From contig JAQTRJ010000004.1 of assembly GCA_028711875.1 (NCBI GenBank), positions 1 to 19,485 on the forward strand: 19,485 bases of DNA, read 5' to 3'. Made by a program: the position numbers and the translations under genes. Shown here piece by piece: positions 1 through 7,612 of this stretch; position 1 is the stretch's first letter; the number at the start of each line of letters is the position of its first letter. The DNA is from a bacterium. GTDB lineage: Bacteria > Electryoneota > RPQS01. The notes under the pieces were generated by a model, which saw nothing but the letters and a program-made list of their open reading frames with translations, did not search any database and was not told the origin of the DNA.

Positions 1-1860
<1,860 letters not shown>

Positions 1861-3366
1861 ATGCTGCTGAGTCTCTGCATAGCCTTTCCCGCCCTGACGG
1901 CGATTCTGGTGTTGCTGCTGCCGCGCGCTCAGGAAACTCTGGTGCGCTGGGTCGCGCTGACCGGATCGCTGGTGACGTTTGTCGCCACGCTCGCGGTGCT
2001 CGCGCTGTTCCGCACGGGCGAAGCCGGTTTTCAACTGGTGGAAAACGTCCCGTGGATTCCGTCGCTCGGCGTGCAATGGCATCTGGGCGTGGACGGGATC
2101 AGCCTGTTTCTCGTGCTGCTCACTTCGCTGCTCACGGTGCTGTGCATCGTCGGGTCGTGGAGCAGCATTCGCGAGCGGATCAAGGAGTACCACTTCTTCT
2201 TCCTGATTCTGGAAACGGGCCTGATCGGCGTGTTTCTCGCGCTCGATCTGTTCGTGTTCTACGTGATGTGGGAAGTGGTGCTGGTGCCGATGTTCTTCCT
2301 GATCGGGGTTTGGGGCGGACCGCGGCGCGTGTATGCGACCGTGAAATTCTTCCTGTTCACGATGGCCGGATCGGTGCTGATGCTGATCGGCATTCTCTAC
2401 GTGTACTTTCACACCACCGATCCCGCGACCGGCCGCTATACCTTCGATCTGATCGTCGCTACGCAGCAGTCGCAATTCCCGATGGCGATTCAAACGTGGT
2501 TGTTCCTGGCGTTTGCGCTGGCCTTCGCGATCAAGGTTCCGCTATTTCCTTTCCATACGTGGCTGCCCGATGCGCACACCGAAGCGCCCACGGCGGGTTC
2601 GGTGATTCTGGCCGGTGTGCTTCTGAAGATGGGGACCTACGGTTTCCTGCGCTTCTGCCTGCCGATGTTTCCCGATGCTACGATGGCATTCGTGCCGCTG
2701 ATCAGCGTGCTGGCCATCATCGGGATTCTCTACGGCGCGCTGATGGCGATGGTGCAGAAAGACGTGAAGCGGCTGGTGGCTTATTCGTCCGTGGCGCATC
2801 TCGGCTTCGTCATGTTGGGAACGTTCGCCTTGAATCTTGAGGGACTTTCCGGTTCGCTGCTCCAGCAGATCAATCACGGCATTTCGACCGGCGCGCTGTT
2901 CTTTCTGGTCGGCGTGATTTACGATCGGCGGCACACCCGGCTGACCAGCGACTACGGCGGGATCGCGAAAGTGATGCCGGTCTACGCGACGTTGTTCATG
3001 ATCGTCGCACTCTCGTCGGTGGGATTGCCGGGACTAAACGGCTTCGTGGGCGAGTTCCTGATTCTGCTCGGAACGTTTGCCGCGAACGCTTCCTATGCCG
3101 TCTTCGGCACGGCGGGGATCATTCTGGCGGCGGTCTATCTGCTGTGGATGTATCAGCGGGTGTTCTTCGGCGAAATCACTCACGAGGAAAACCGCAAGCT
3201 CAAGGATGTGACTCTGCGCGAAGGTTTGACCATTGGCGTGCTGGTCGCGCTGGCAATTTGGATCGGCGTCTATCCCGATCCGTTCCTGGCGCGAATGCAG
3301 CCGTCGCTGGATCTCGTTCTTAGCCGTTTTCATGAAACCGGTTTATCTCAGGTCGTGATCCCCTGA
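1861..3366 (+). CDS. nuoM: NADH-quinone oxidoreductase subunit M
   Basis: Second antiporter-like proton-pumping subunit of complex I, an inner-membrane protein of 501 residues and normal family length (about 14 helices). The essential charged residues are visible: Glu138 in [12 protein letters not shown], Lys225 in [18 protein letters not shown], Lys256 in [12 protein letters not shown], and Glu398 in [15 protein letters not shown] Glu rather than Lys at this last position is diagnostic of NuoM. The start ATG follows the nuoL stop with no gap and no convincing Shine-Dalgarno, so translation is probably coupled to nuoL. The gene order L-M-N is the usual end of a nuo operon. Confidence 0.97.
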   Translation: MLLSLCIAFPALTAILVLLLPRAQETLVRWVALTGSLVTFVATLAVLALFRTGEAGFQLVENVPWIPSLGVQWHLGVDGISLFLVLLTSLLTVLCIVGSWSSIRERIKEYHFFFLILETGLIGVFLALDLFVFYVMWEVVLVPMFFLIGVWGGPRRVYATVKFFLFTMAGSVLMLIGILYVYFHTTDPATGRYTFDLIVATQQSQFPMAIQTWLFLAFALAFAIKVPLFPFHTWLPDAHTEAPTAGSVILAGVLLKMGTYGFLRFCLPMFPDATMAFVPLISVLAIIGILYGALMAMVQKDVKRLVAYSSVAHLGFVMLGTFALNLEGLSGSLLQQINHGISTGALFFLVGVIYDRRHTRLTSDYGGIAKVMPVYATLFMIVALSSVGLPGLNGFVGEFLILLGTFAANASYAVFGTAGIILAAVYLLWMYQRVFFGEITHEENRKLKDVTLREGLTIGVLVALAIWIGVYPDPFLARMQPSLDLVLSRFHETGLSQVVIP

Positions 3367-3367
3367 C

Positions 3368-4807
3368 GTGACGTTCCTTTCCTCATATGATCTCTGGGCG
3401 GCGCTTCCCGAATCGTTGCTCGCGCTGACGGCGCTGCTGCTGCTGATCGCTGACGGCGCGCGGCGGGGACAGGCGGGCGGAGTGACCTTGCCGGGAATTT
3501 CCGTGGCCGGGCTTCTGGCCTCGGCAGTCGCGGCGATGTCCCTGTGGGGGCAGGGGGGAACCGTGTTCGGCGGACTCGTGTTCGACGACGGTTTCGCGTC
3601 CTTCTTCTCCATCCTGTTCGCTGTGATCGGCATTCTGACGATTCTCTTCTCGCCGCATTATCTGCGCGTTCGCGGAATGCGGCTGGGAGAGTATTACGCG
3701 CTGCTGCTGCTGGCGATTTTTGGGATGACCGTCATGGTCAAGGCGGCCAGTCTGCTGGTGCTGTTCCTCGGGCTGGAAACGATGTCCGTGGCGTTGTACG
3801 TGCTGGCGGGTTTGCAGCGCAGCGACGCGAAGTCGGCCGAAGCGGGGATGAAATATCTGGTGCTTGGCGCGTTTTCCTCGGGATTTCTTCTCTATGGAAT
3901 CGCGCTGCTCTATACCGTCGTTGGCTCCATCGGCTATGAGGATATTGCTCTGTATTTGGCCGCTGGGAATCGCCTGAGTCCGCTCTTGGTGGCGGGAATC
4001 GGCTTGCTGTTGGTGGGATTTGCGTTCAAATGCGCGGCCGTGCCGTTCCATTTCTGGTCGCCCGATGTGTACGACGGTGCGCCCGCGACGATCACGGCGT
4101 TCATGTCTACCGGGCCGAAGGCGGCGGCGTTCGTGGCGTTGATCCGGGTGTTCGGCGTGACGCTGGCATCCGCCTCGTCCCTGTGGATTACGGCGATCAC
4201 GTGGCTGGCGATCCTGACGATGACGGTGGGCAACGTGGTGGCGCTCCGGCAGACCAGCGTCAAACGGATGCTGGCGTACTCTTCGATCGCGCACGCCGGA
4301 TATCTGCTGGTGGGAATCGTGGCGGGGACGAAAGTGGCGTTCGTGGGGATGGGCTACTATCTGGCGGCCTATGCGCTGATGAATCTGGGCGCGTTCGCGG
4401 TCATTATTCTTCTCAACCGCCGCTCGGACTCAGGCTATGCGCTGGACGATCTGAAGGGCATGGGTTTCGCGCATCCCGTGCTGGGAATCGCGATGGCCGT
4501 GTTCATGCTCAGCTTGACGGGAGTTCCGCCGACGGCCGGTTTCTTCGGCAAGCTGTACGTGTTTTCCGCGGCGATTCAGCAGGGGCACATCGCGCTGGCG
4601 ATCGTCGGTTTGCTGAACAGCGCGGTGGCCGCGTACTACTATTTGCGCGTCATCGTGTTCCTGTATATGGCGCGCCCCGAGGGCGATCCGATGGTTTCGC
4701 AGCCGCCCATCTATCGCGCGGCCTTGATTGTTTGTTCGCTGCTGATTCTGCTCGTTGGAATTTTCCCGGAGCAACTTCTGAGCGTGCTGACGCTGGCCGT
4801 GCCGTAA
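3368..4807 (+). CDS. nuoN: NADH-quinone oxidoreductase subunit N
   Basis: Third antiporter-like subunit of complex I, closest to the quinone-binding connection module. It has 479 residues, starting at GTG one base after the nuoM TGA; no ATG is near the expected N-terminus (VTFLSSYDLWAALPE), so GTG is the sensible start. The proton-path residues are Glu137 (FLGLETMSVALYVL), Lys221 (FAFKCAAVPFHFWSPDVYDG), Lys251 (STGPKAAAF) and Lys395 in GVPPTAGFFGKLYVF. The phrases PFHFWSPDVYDGAP and LTGVPPTAGFFGK are typical of NuoN. It is the last nuo gene here and is followed by a strong hairpin terminator and then convergent genes. Confidence 0.97.
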   Translation: MTFLSSYDLWAALPESLLALTALLLLIADGARRGQAGGVTLPGISVAGLLASAVAAMSLWGQGGTVFGGLVFDDGFASFFSILFAVIGILTILFSPHYLRVRGMRLGEYYALLLLAIFGMTVMVKAASLLVLFLGLETMSVALYVLAGLQRSDAKSAEAGMKYLVLGAFSSGFLLYGIALLYTVVGSIGYEDIALYLAAGNRLSPLLVAGIGLLLVGFAFKCAAVPFHFWSPDVYDGAPATITAFMSTGPKAAAFVALIRVFGVTLASASSLWITAITWLAILTMTVGNVVALRQTSVKRMLAYSSIAHAGYLLVGIVAGTKVAFVGMGYYLAAYALMNLGAFAVIILLNRRSDSGYALDDLKGMGFAHPVLGIAMAVFMLSLTGVPPTAGFFGKLYVFSAAIQQGHIALAIVGLLNSAVAAYYYLRVIVFLYMARPEGDPMVSQPPIYRAALIVCSLLILLVGIFPEQLLSVLTLAVP

Positions 4808-4846
4808 GCCGGTCTCGAACGCGAGCTTAGGGAAGAGCAGATATAA

Positions 4847-4876
4847 AAAGCCCTCGGCGGGATCGCCGAGGGCTTT
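4847..4876. terminator. Bidirectional rho-independent terminator between nuoN and the convergent lipoprotein gene
   Basis: A perfect 13-bp inverted repeat (4847-4859 with 4864-4876) with the 4-base loop GGAT. The core is CCCTCGGCG/CGCCGAGGG. It is flanked by A residues on the left (4843-4849) and a T run on the right, so a U-tail follows the hairpin in either direction, though it is short on the plus strand. It lies 39 bp past the nuoN stop and 25 bp past the end of the minus-strand gene, as expected for a shared terminator of convergent units. Confidence 0.85.
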
Positions 4877-4901
4877 GATTATGCCGTAGACGAGCAAAGG
4901 G

Positions 4902-5381
4902 CTACTTCTCTGAAGGGGCTTTCGTGGCGAGGTCCACGACGGCTCCTTCGAGGCTGACGAGGACTTTCGGAGCGGGACAAAGATGAGGTTCTTCGCCTTC
5001 ATGCTGCTTCTCTTTAAAACCCGGCGAGTTGGGATCGTAGATGAGCTTGCCCTGGCAGTGAATCTTTTTGTTCATACAGTCCGGCGAAAAGTGAATGCTT
5101 TCGTCGAGACTCCGGCACACGATGCTCGCCCCGTTTTCGCCGCGAACTTCCACCCAACAGCCCTGGTGCATGCACATGGCCACGACTTCGCCCGCGACCA
5201 GAACGTCCTGATTGACGTAGCTCGCCGGTTCGGCATTCAGAGTGGTGATGGGAACGGTTTGAGTGAGAGTCGGCTGGGTGCCGAACACTTTGGTGGCGGC
5301 CTGTTTGGAATTCGAGCCGCATCCCGCCATCAGGGGAAGGGCGGCAAACAAGATCAGAGTGGGAAGGAAAATCCGCTTCAT
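4902..5381 (-). CDS. Cysteine-rich lipoprotein, DUF4920-like OB-fold type domain
   Basis: Predicted lipoprotein of 159 residues. The start at 5381 is preferred over an upstream in-frame Met (5429) because it gives a classic signal peptide (MKRIFLPTLILFAALPLMAGC) and has GGAG five bases upstream. The lipobox is LMAGC with the lipidated Cys21, so it should be anchored to a membrane, facing the periplasm. The rest is a small beta-rich domain with a V-x-V-x-GEVV strand, then CMHQGCWVEV (Cys70, Cys75, Trp76), Cys89, Cys102, Cys109 and Cys135. The GCW motif after a short strand recalls DUF4920-like domains; this is from memory of the family, not a search. Six cysteines in the mature protein are many for this size and suggest disulfides or metal binding (inference). 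It lies 44 bp downstream of the aminotransferase gene on the same strand, so it is probably cotranscribed. Confidence 0.8.
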   Translation of the reverse strand: MKRIFLPTLILFAALPLMAGCGSNSKQAATKVFGTQPTLTQTVPITTLNAEPASYVNQDVLVAGEVVAMCMHQGCWVEVRGENGASIVCRSLDESIHFSPDCMNKKIHCQGKLIYDPNSPGFKEKQHEGEEPHLCPAPKVLVSLEGAVVDLATKAPSEK

Positions 5382-5425
5382 GAAGTCTCCAGGGAATAAT
5401 TCAGTTGGAATTTTGGGATGGATTG

Positions 5426-6634
5426 TCATCGCGTCCGCTTGCGCCAGGTTTCCATGAAGTCCGCGATCTGCCGGAACGCTTTTTCGAGAATCTCTTCGGG
5501 CGGGAGGAAGACGACGCGGAAGTGCTTGGTGCCGGGAACCTGCCCGAAACCGGAGCCGGGAACCACCACGACTCCGGTGGCGCGAATCAGCTCGCGGACG
5601 AACTCTTCGTCGGACTCGGGAATGTCCAATCGCGGGAAGGCGTAGAACGCGCCTTGCGCCGGCACGCAGTGAATGCCGGGAATCGCATTCAAACGCTCGG
5701 TGGTAATATTGCGGCGGCGAGTCAGGCGCGGAATGACGTCCTTGAGATGTTCCTGATTCTCGCCCAACGCCGCGGCGATGGCGTGCTGAATCGGATGATT
5801 GGCGCAGAGCCGCGCGCGGAGAATTTTATTGATCGCTTCCATGTAGTCGCGCATTCTCGCCTGCGGGCCGCTGACGATTCCCCAGCCGATGCGGAAACCC
5901 GGGCCGAGATAGGATTTGGACAGCCCGTTGAACGTGATGTACATGGCGTCGGGATCGAGGGACGCGATGGACACGTGGCGTTGCCCGTCGAGAATCAGCT
6001 TGTCGTAGATTTCATCGGCGAAAATCACCAGATCGTGCTTGCGCGCCAGAGCGATCACGCCACGAAGTGTCTCCATTTCGCAGACTGATCCGGTCGGATT
6101 GTTGGGATTGATCAGAACAATCGCGCGCGTTTTGTCGTTGATTTTCGAAGCGATGTCGGCCAGATTGGGCTGCCAGCCGTGGTCCTCGTCGAGATAGTAC
6201 GGATTTTCGACCGCGTCCAGTTTGGCGACAATGGCGTTGTAGAGCGGATAGCCCGGTTCGGGAATCAGCACGTTTTCGCCGGGATTCAGCAGGGCGGTCA
6301 GGCAAATCTCGATGGCTTCGCTGGCTCCGGAGGTCACGAACAAGTCGAGAACGTTCCGAATGCCTTTGCGATGAGCCTCTTTTTCAATAGCCTGTATCGC
6401 TGACTTGATTCCTGAAGACGGAGAGTAGCCGTTCTGATTCGCCTGAAGCGCTTGACAAATCGCCTCGATGATGTGGGGAGGCGTGACGAAGTCGAATTGA
6501 TTCGGGTCGCCGATATTGAGATACAGCATTTCCTTGCCGGATTTGGCGACCTCGTTGGCTAAAACGACGATGTCGCGGACGGCATAGCGAATGTGCTCGG
6601 TTCGGCTGGCAGGGATGATGGAGGCAGTGTTCAT
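5426..6634 (-). CDS. alaA: PLP-dependent class I aminotransferase, AlaA-type (glutamate-pyruvate transaminase-like)
   Basis: Cytosolic fold-type I aminotransferase of 402 residues (family about 400). The landmarks are in order: SGASEAIE (about 102-109, phosphate-binding loop), NPNNPTG (176-182), FADEIYDK with Asp207 that contacts the PLP pyridine nitrogen, FNGLSKSY with Lys240 that forms the Schiff base, and HFRVVFLP with Arg373 that binds the substrate carboxylate. The NPNNPTG, FADEIYDK and TFNGLSK phrases match E. coli AlaA, which makes alanine from pyruvate and glutamate. Exact substrate preference cannot be read from sequence, and aspartate or other aminotransferases of the same subclass remain possible. 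The start ATG at 6634 has no clear Shine-Dalgarno; a weak promoter with a Crp-like palindrome lies upstream. The small lipoprotein gene follows. Confidence 0.9.
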   Translation of the reverse strand: MNTASIIPASRTEHIRYAVRDIVVLANEVAKSGKEMLYLNIGDPNQFDFVTPPHIIEAICQALQANQNGYSPSSGIKSAIQAIEKEAHRKGIRNVLDLFVTSGASEAIEICLTALLNPGENVLIPEPGYPLYNAIVAKLDAVENPYYLDEDHGWQPNLADIASKINDKTRAIVLINPNNPTGSVCEMETLRGVIALARKHDLVIFADEIYDKLILDGQRHVSIASLDPDAMYITFNGLSKSYLGPGFRIGWGIVSGPQARMRDYMEAINKILRARLCANHPIQHAIAAALGENQEHLKDVIPRLTRRRNITTERLNAIPGIHCVPAQGAFYAFPRLDIPESDEEFVRELIRATGVVVVPGSGFGQVPGTKHFRVVFLPPEEILEKAFRQIADFMETWRKRTR

Positions 6635-6667
6635 AGTATTCGCGAACTGTTTGGAAAGGTTGATAAG

Positions 6668-6696
6668 AAGATAGTGAATTAGGTCACATACCGCAA
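6668..6696 (-). promoter_or_regulatory. Candidate promoter of the aminotransferase-lipoprotein unit
   Basis: On the minus strand TTGCGG (6691-6696) and TATCTT (6668-6673) are separated by exactly 17 bases. Transcription would start near 6661, leaving a leader of about 27 bases. The -35 box is poor (TTGCGG against TTGACA), which would suit an activator-dependent promoter. No competing promoter was seen between here and the tRNA gene. Confidence 0.35.
6673..6688. promoter_or_regulatory. Crp/Fnr-like palindromic operator candidate
   Basis: AGTGA-N6-TCACA (spacer ATTAGG) matches the E. coli Crp half-site consensus TGTGA-N6-TCACA at 9 of 10 arm positions. It sits in the spacer between the putative -35 and -10 boxes of the aminotransferase promoter, where binding would be expected to repress rather than activate. 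A related half pattern (TAGTG, then GTCACAT) recurs about 35 bp further upstream at 6711-6724. No regulator gene of this family is in the window, so the assignment rests on the motif alone. Confidence 0.35.
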
Positions 6697-6811
6697 CATC
6701 CTGAGGAAAATAGTGGAGTCACATGGACTGAGTGGATGAAAAGTGGTTTTTCACAACGATTACTGAATCTATTGTAGATATTAATCTTCGTGGAGGCGGC
6801 TTGCATTTAAT

Positions 6812-6844
6812 AAAAGTGCGAGGCCACCCGAACTGGGCAGCCTC
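6812..6844 (-). terminator. Candidate rho-independent terminator of tRNA-Asn
   Basis: On the minus strand, just after the tRNA, GAGGCTGCCC (6835-6844) can pair with GGGTGGCCTC (6820-6829) around the loop AGTTC. Eight pairs are Watson-Crick and two are G-U. Four bases after the stem comes TTTT (6812-6815), then more A/T. It begins 15 bp beyond the CCA end of the tRNA, a natural place for its terminator. The gap between stem and U-run makes it less than ideal. Confidence 0.5.
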
Positions 6845-6859
6845 AAACTCTTTCGTTGG

Positions 6860-6934
6860 TGGCTCCGGAGGAGGGATTCGAACCCCCAACCTAGTGGTTA
6901 ACAGCCACCCGCTCTACCGTTGAGCTACTCCGGA
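6860..6934 (-). tRNA. tRNA-Asn(GTT)
   Basis: Complete cloverleaf on the minus strand. The acceptor stem is TCCGGAG/CTCCGGA and the discriminator is G. The 3' CCA is genome-encoded (6860-6862). The D stem is GCTC/GAGC with a short loop. The anticodon stem is GGTGG/CCACT and the loop CTGTTAA gives anticodon GTT, which reads AAC and AAU (Asn). The T arm is GGGGG-TTCGAAT-CCCTC. It has its own promoter upstream and a candidate terminator downstream, so it appears to be a single-gene transcript. Confidence 0.97.
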
Positions 6935-6945
6935 ATCGAACACTA

Positions 6946-6974
6946 AAGTTACCAAATCAATTTTCCAAAGTCAA
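6946..6974 (-). promoter_or_regulatory. Promoter of tRNA-Asn
   Basis: On the minus strand TTGACT (6969-6974) is followed after exactly 17 bases by TAACTT (6946-6951). Transcription would begin near 6939, about five bases before the mature tRNA 5' end. The same -10 hexamer and spacing recur before the glycosyltransferase at 19129-19157, which supports this reading. Confidence 0.55.
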
Positions 6975-7089
6975 GCCCCGCCACGCCTTGAAAGCCATCT
7001 CCGAGGCCGCCGAAGCCTCTCCCCAGCCCGGTTTTTCAGGCTGATCCGGTATTCATTCTCTCTTCGCATTGTTTCGAGTATGCTTTCGC

Positions 7090-7118
7090 TTGATATTGTC
7101 CTTCCCTGTAGACATATT
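7090..7118 (+). promoter_or_regulatory. Candidate promoter of the miniprotein-hinT-kinase unit
   Basis: TTGATA (7090-7095), a 17-base spacer, then CATATT (7113-7118). A start near 7125 would give a leader of about 30 bases that contains the strong ribosome binding site at 7146. It is divergent from the tRNA-Asn promoter, with about 115 bp between the two. Confidence 0.45.
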
Positions 7119-7145
7119 TCCGTTAAGCAGACCCGTTCAGAAATC

Positions 7146-7151
7146 AGGAGG
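7146..7151 (+). promoter_or_regulatory. Strong Shine-Dalgarno of the 34-residue basic miniprotein
   Basis: AGGAGG four bases before the ATG at 7156. It is among the best ribosome binding sites in the window (compare batE) and decides the start of a gene that is otherwise easy to miss. Longer in-frame extensions upstream (from 7069) would run through the promoter and are rejected. Confidence 0.85.
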
Positions 7152-7155
7152 TCTT

Positions 7156-7260
7156 ATGGGCCGGCAGAAACCCGAAATGAAGCGCCTTCACCGTCGGAAG
7201 GCCAAGCTCCGCAAGCTGAAAAGGAAGATGCAGCGGACCACCAAGTCGAAAGGGTCCTGA
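7156..7260 (+). CDS. 34-residue highly basic miniprotein of unknown function, possibly ribosome-associated
   Basis: Begins MGRQKPEMKRLHRRKAKLRK and continues in the same style. About half of the 34 residues are Lys or Arg; there is no cysteine and no hydrophobic stretch, so it is probably a nucleic-acid binding or ribosomal peptide. The reading is supported by a perfect AGGAGG at the right distance, by a promoter upstream, and by the TGA stop sharing one base with the hinT start (TGATG). The KRLHRRKAKLRKLKRK pattern loosely resembles the short bS22/COX24-type ribosomal proteins, but I could not confirm homology by eye. It could also serve as a translated leader that delivers ribosomes to hinT, which lacks a good site of its own. 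Confidence 0.7.
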   Translation: MGRQKPEMKRLHRRKAKLRKLKRKMQRTTKSKGS

Positions 7261-7604
7261 TGAACGATTGTCTATTCTGCAAGATCGCCGCCGGTCAGAT
7301 ACCCGCCGAGATCGTACTCGACAGCCGGGATGCGCTGGCGTTCCGCGATCTTGATCCGCAAGCGCCGCAGCACGTTCTGATCATTCCCAAGCGGCACATC
7401 TCGCGGCTGGCAGATCTGCGCGGTGACGACGCTCCGGCGGTGGGAAGTCTCATGACTCAAGCGGTCAAACTGGCTCACGATCTGGGCATGGATGAGGCGG
7501 GCTATCGCCTTGTCATCAACAACGGAGAAACCGCCGGGCAATCGGTGTGGCATCTCCATATCCATCTGTTGTCGGGGCGGCCGTTTCATTGGCCGCCGGG
7601 CTGA
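7260..7604 (+). CDS. hinT: HIT family purine nucleoside phosphoramidase (HinT-like)
   Basis: Histidine-triad protein of 114 residues that hydrolyses nucleoside phosphoramidates such as AMP-lysine; cytosolic and usually dimeric. The family start DCLFCKIAAGQIPAEIV is clear, followed by HVLIIPKRHISRL (about 38-50), and the catalytic triad HLHIHLL has His98, His100 (nucleophile by family comparison) and His102. The QSVWHLHIH context is the Hint branch rather than the Fhit or GalT branch. Cys4 and Cys7 form a CxxC as in HIT proteins that bind structural zinc. The ATG overlaps the miniprotein stop by one base, so translation is likely coupled; the histidine kinase gene begins 8 bp after its stop. 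Confidence 0.93.
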   Translation: MNDCLFCKIAAGQIPAEIVLDSRDALAFRDLDPQAPQHVLIIPKRHISRLADLRGDDAPAVGSLMTQAVKLAHDLGMDEAGYRLVINNGETAGQSVWHLHIHLLSGRPFHWPPG

Positions 7605-7612
7605 GCTGTCGA

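Noticed and set aside
5405..6088. Plus-strand open frame of 227 codons opposite the aminotransferase
   Set aside because: Shadow of the aminotransferase; it has no family features and no ribosome binding site.
6732..6923. Short plus-strand open frame of 63 codons in the 6635-7155 gap
   Set aside because: It runs through the tRNA terminator and most of the tRNA-Asn gene in antisense, and has no Shine-Dalgarno.
6998..7042. Small inverted repeats (GAGGC-N7-GCCTC and CAGCC-N10-GGCTG) between the tRNA promoter and the miniprotein promoter
   Set aside because: Five-base arms are expected by chance in GC-rich DNA, no clean T run follows in either direction, and no transcript would need to end there.
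7080..7259. N-terminal extension of the HinT frame upstream to 7080
   Set aside because: The added residues lie in the promoter and miniprotein region and are unlike any HIT protein; the family N-terminus begins exactly at the ATG at 7260.
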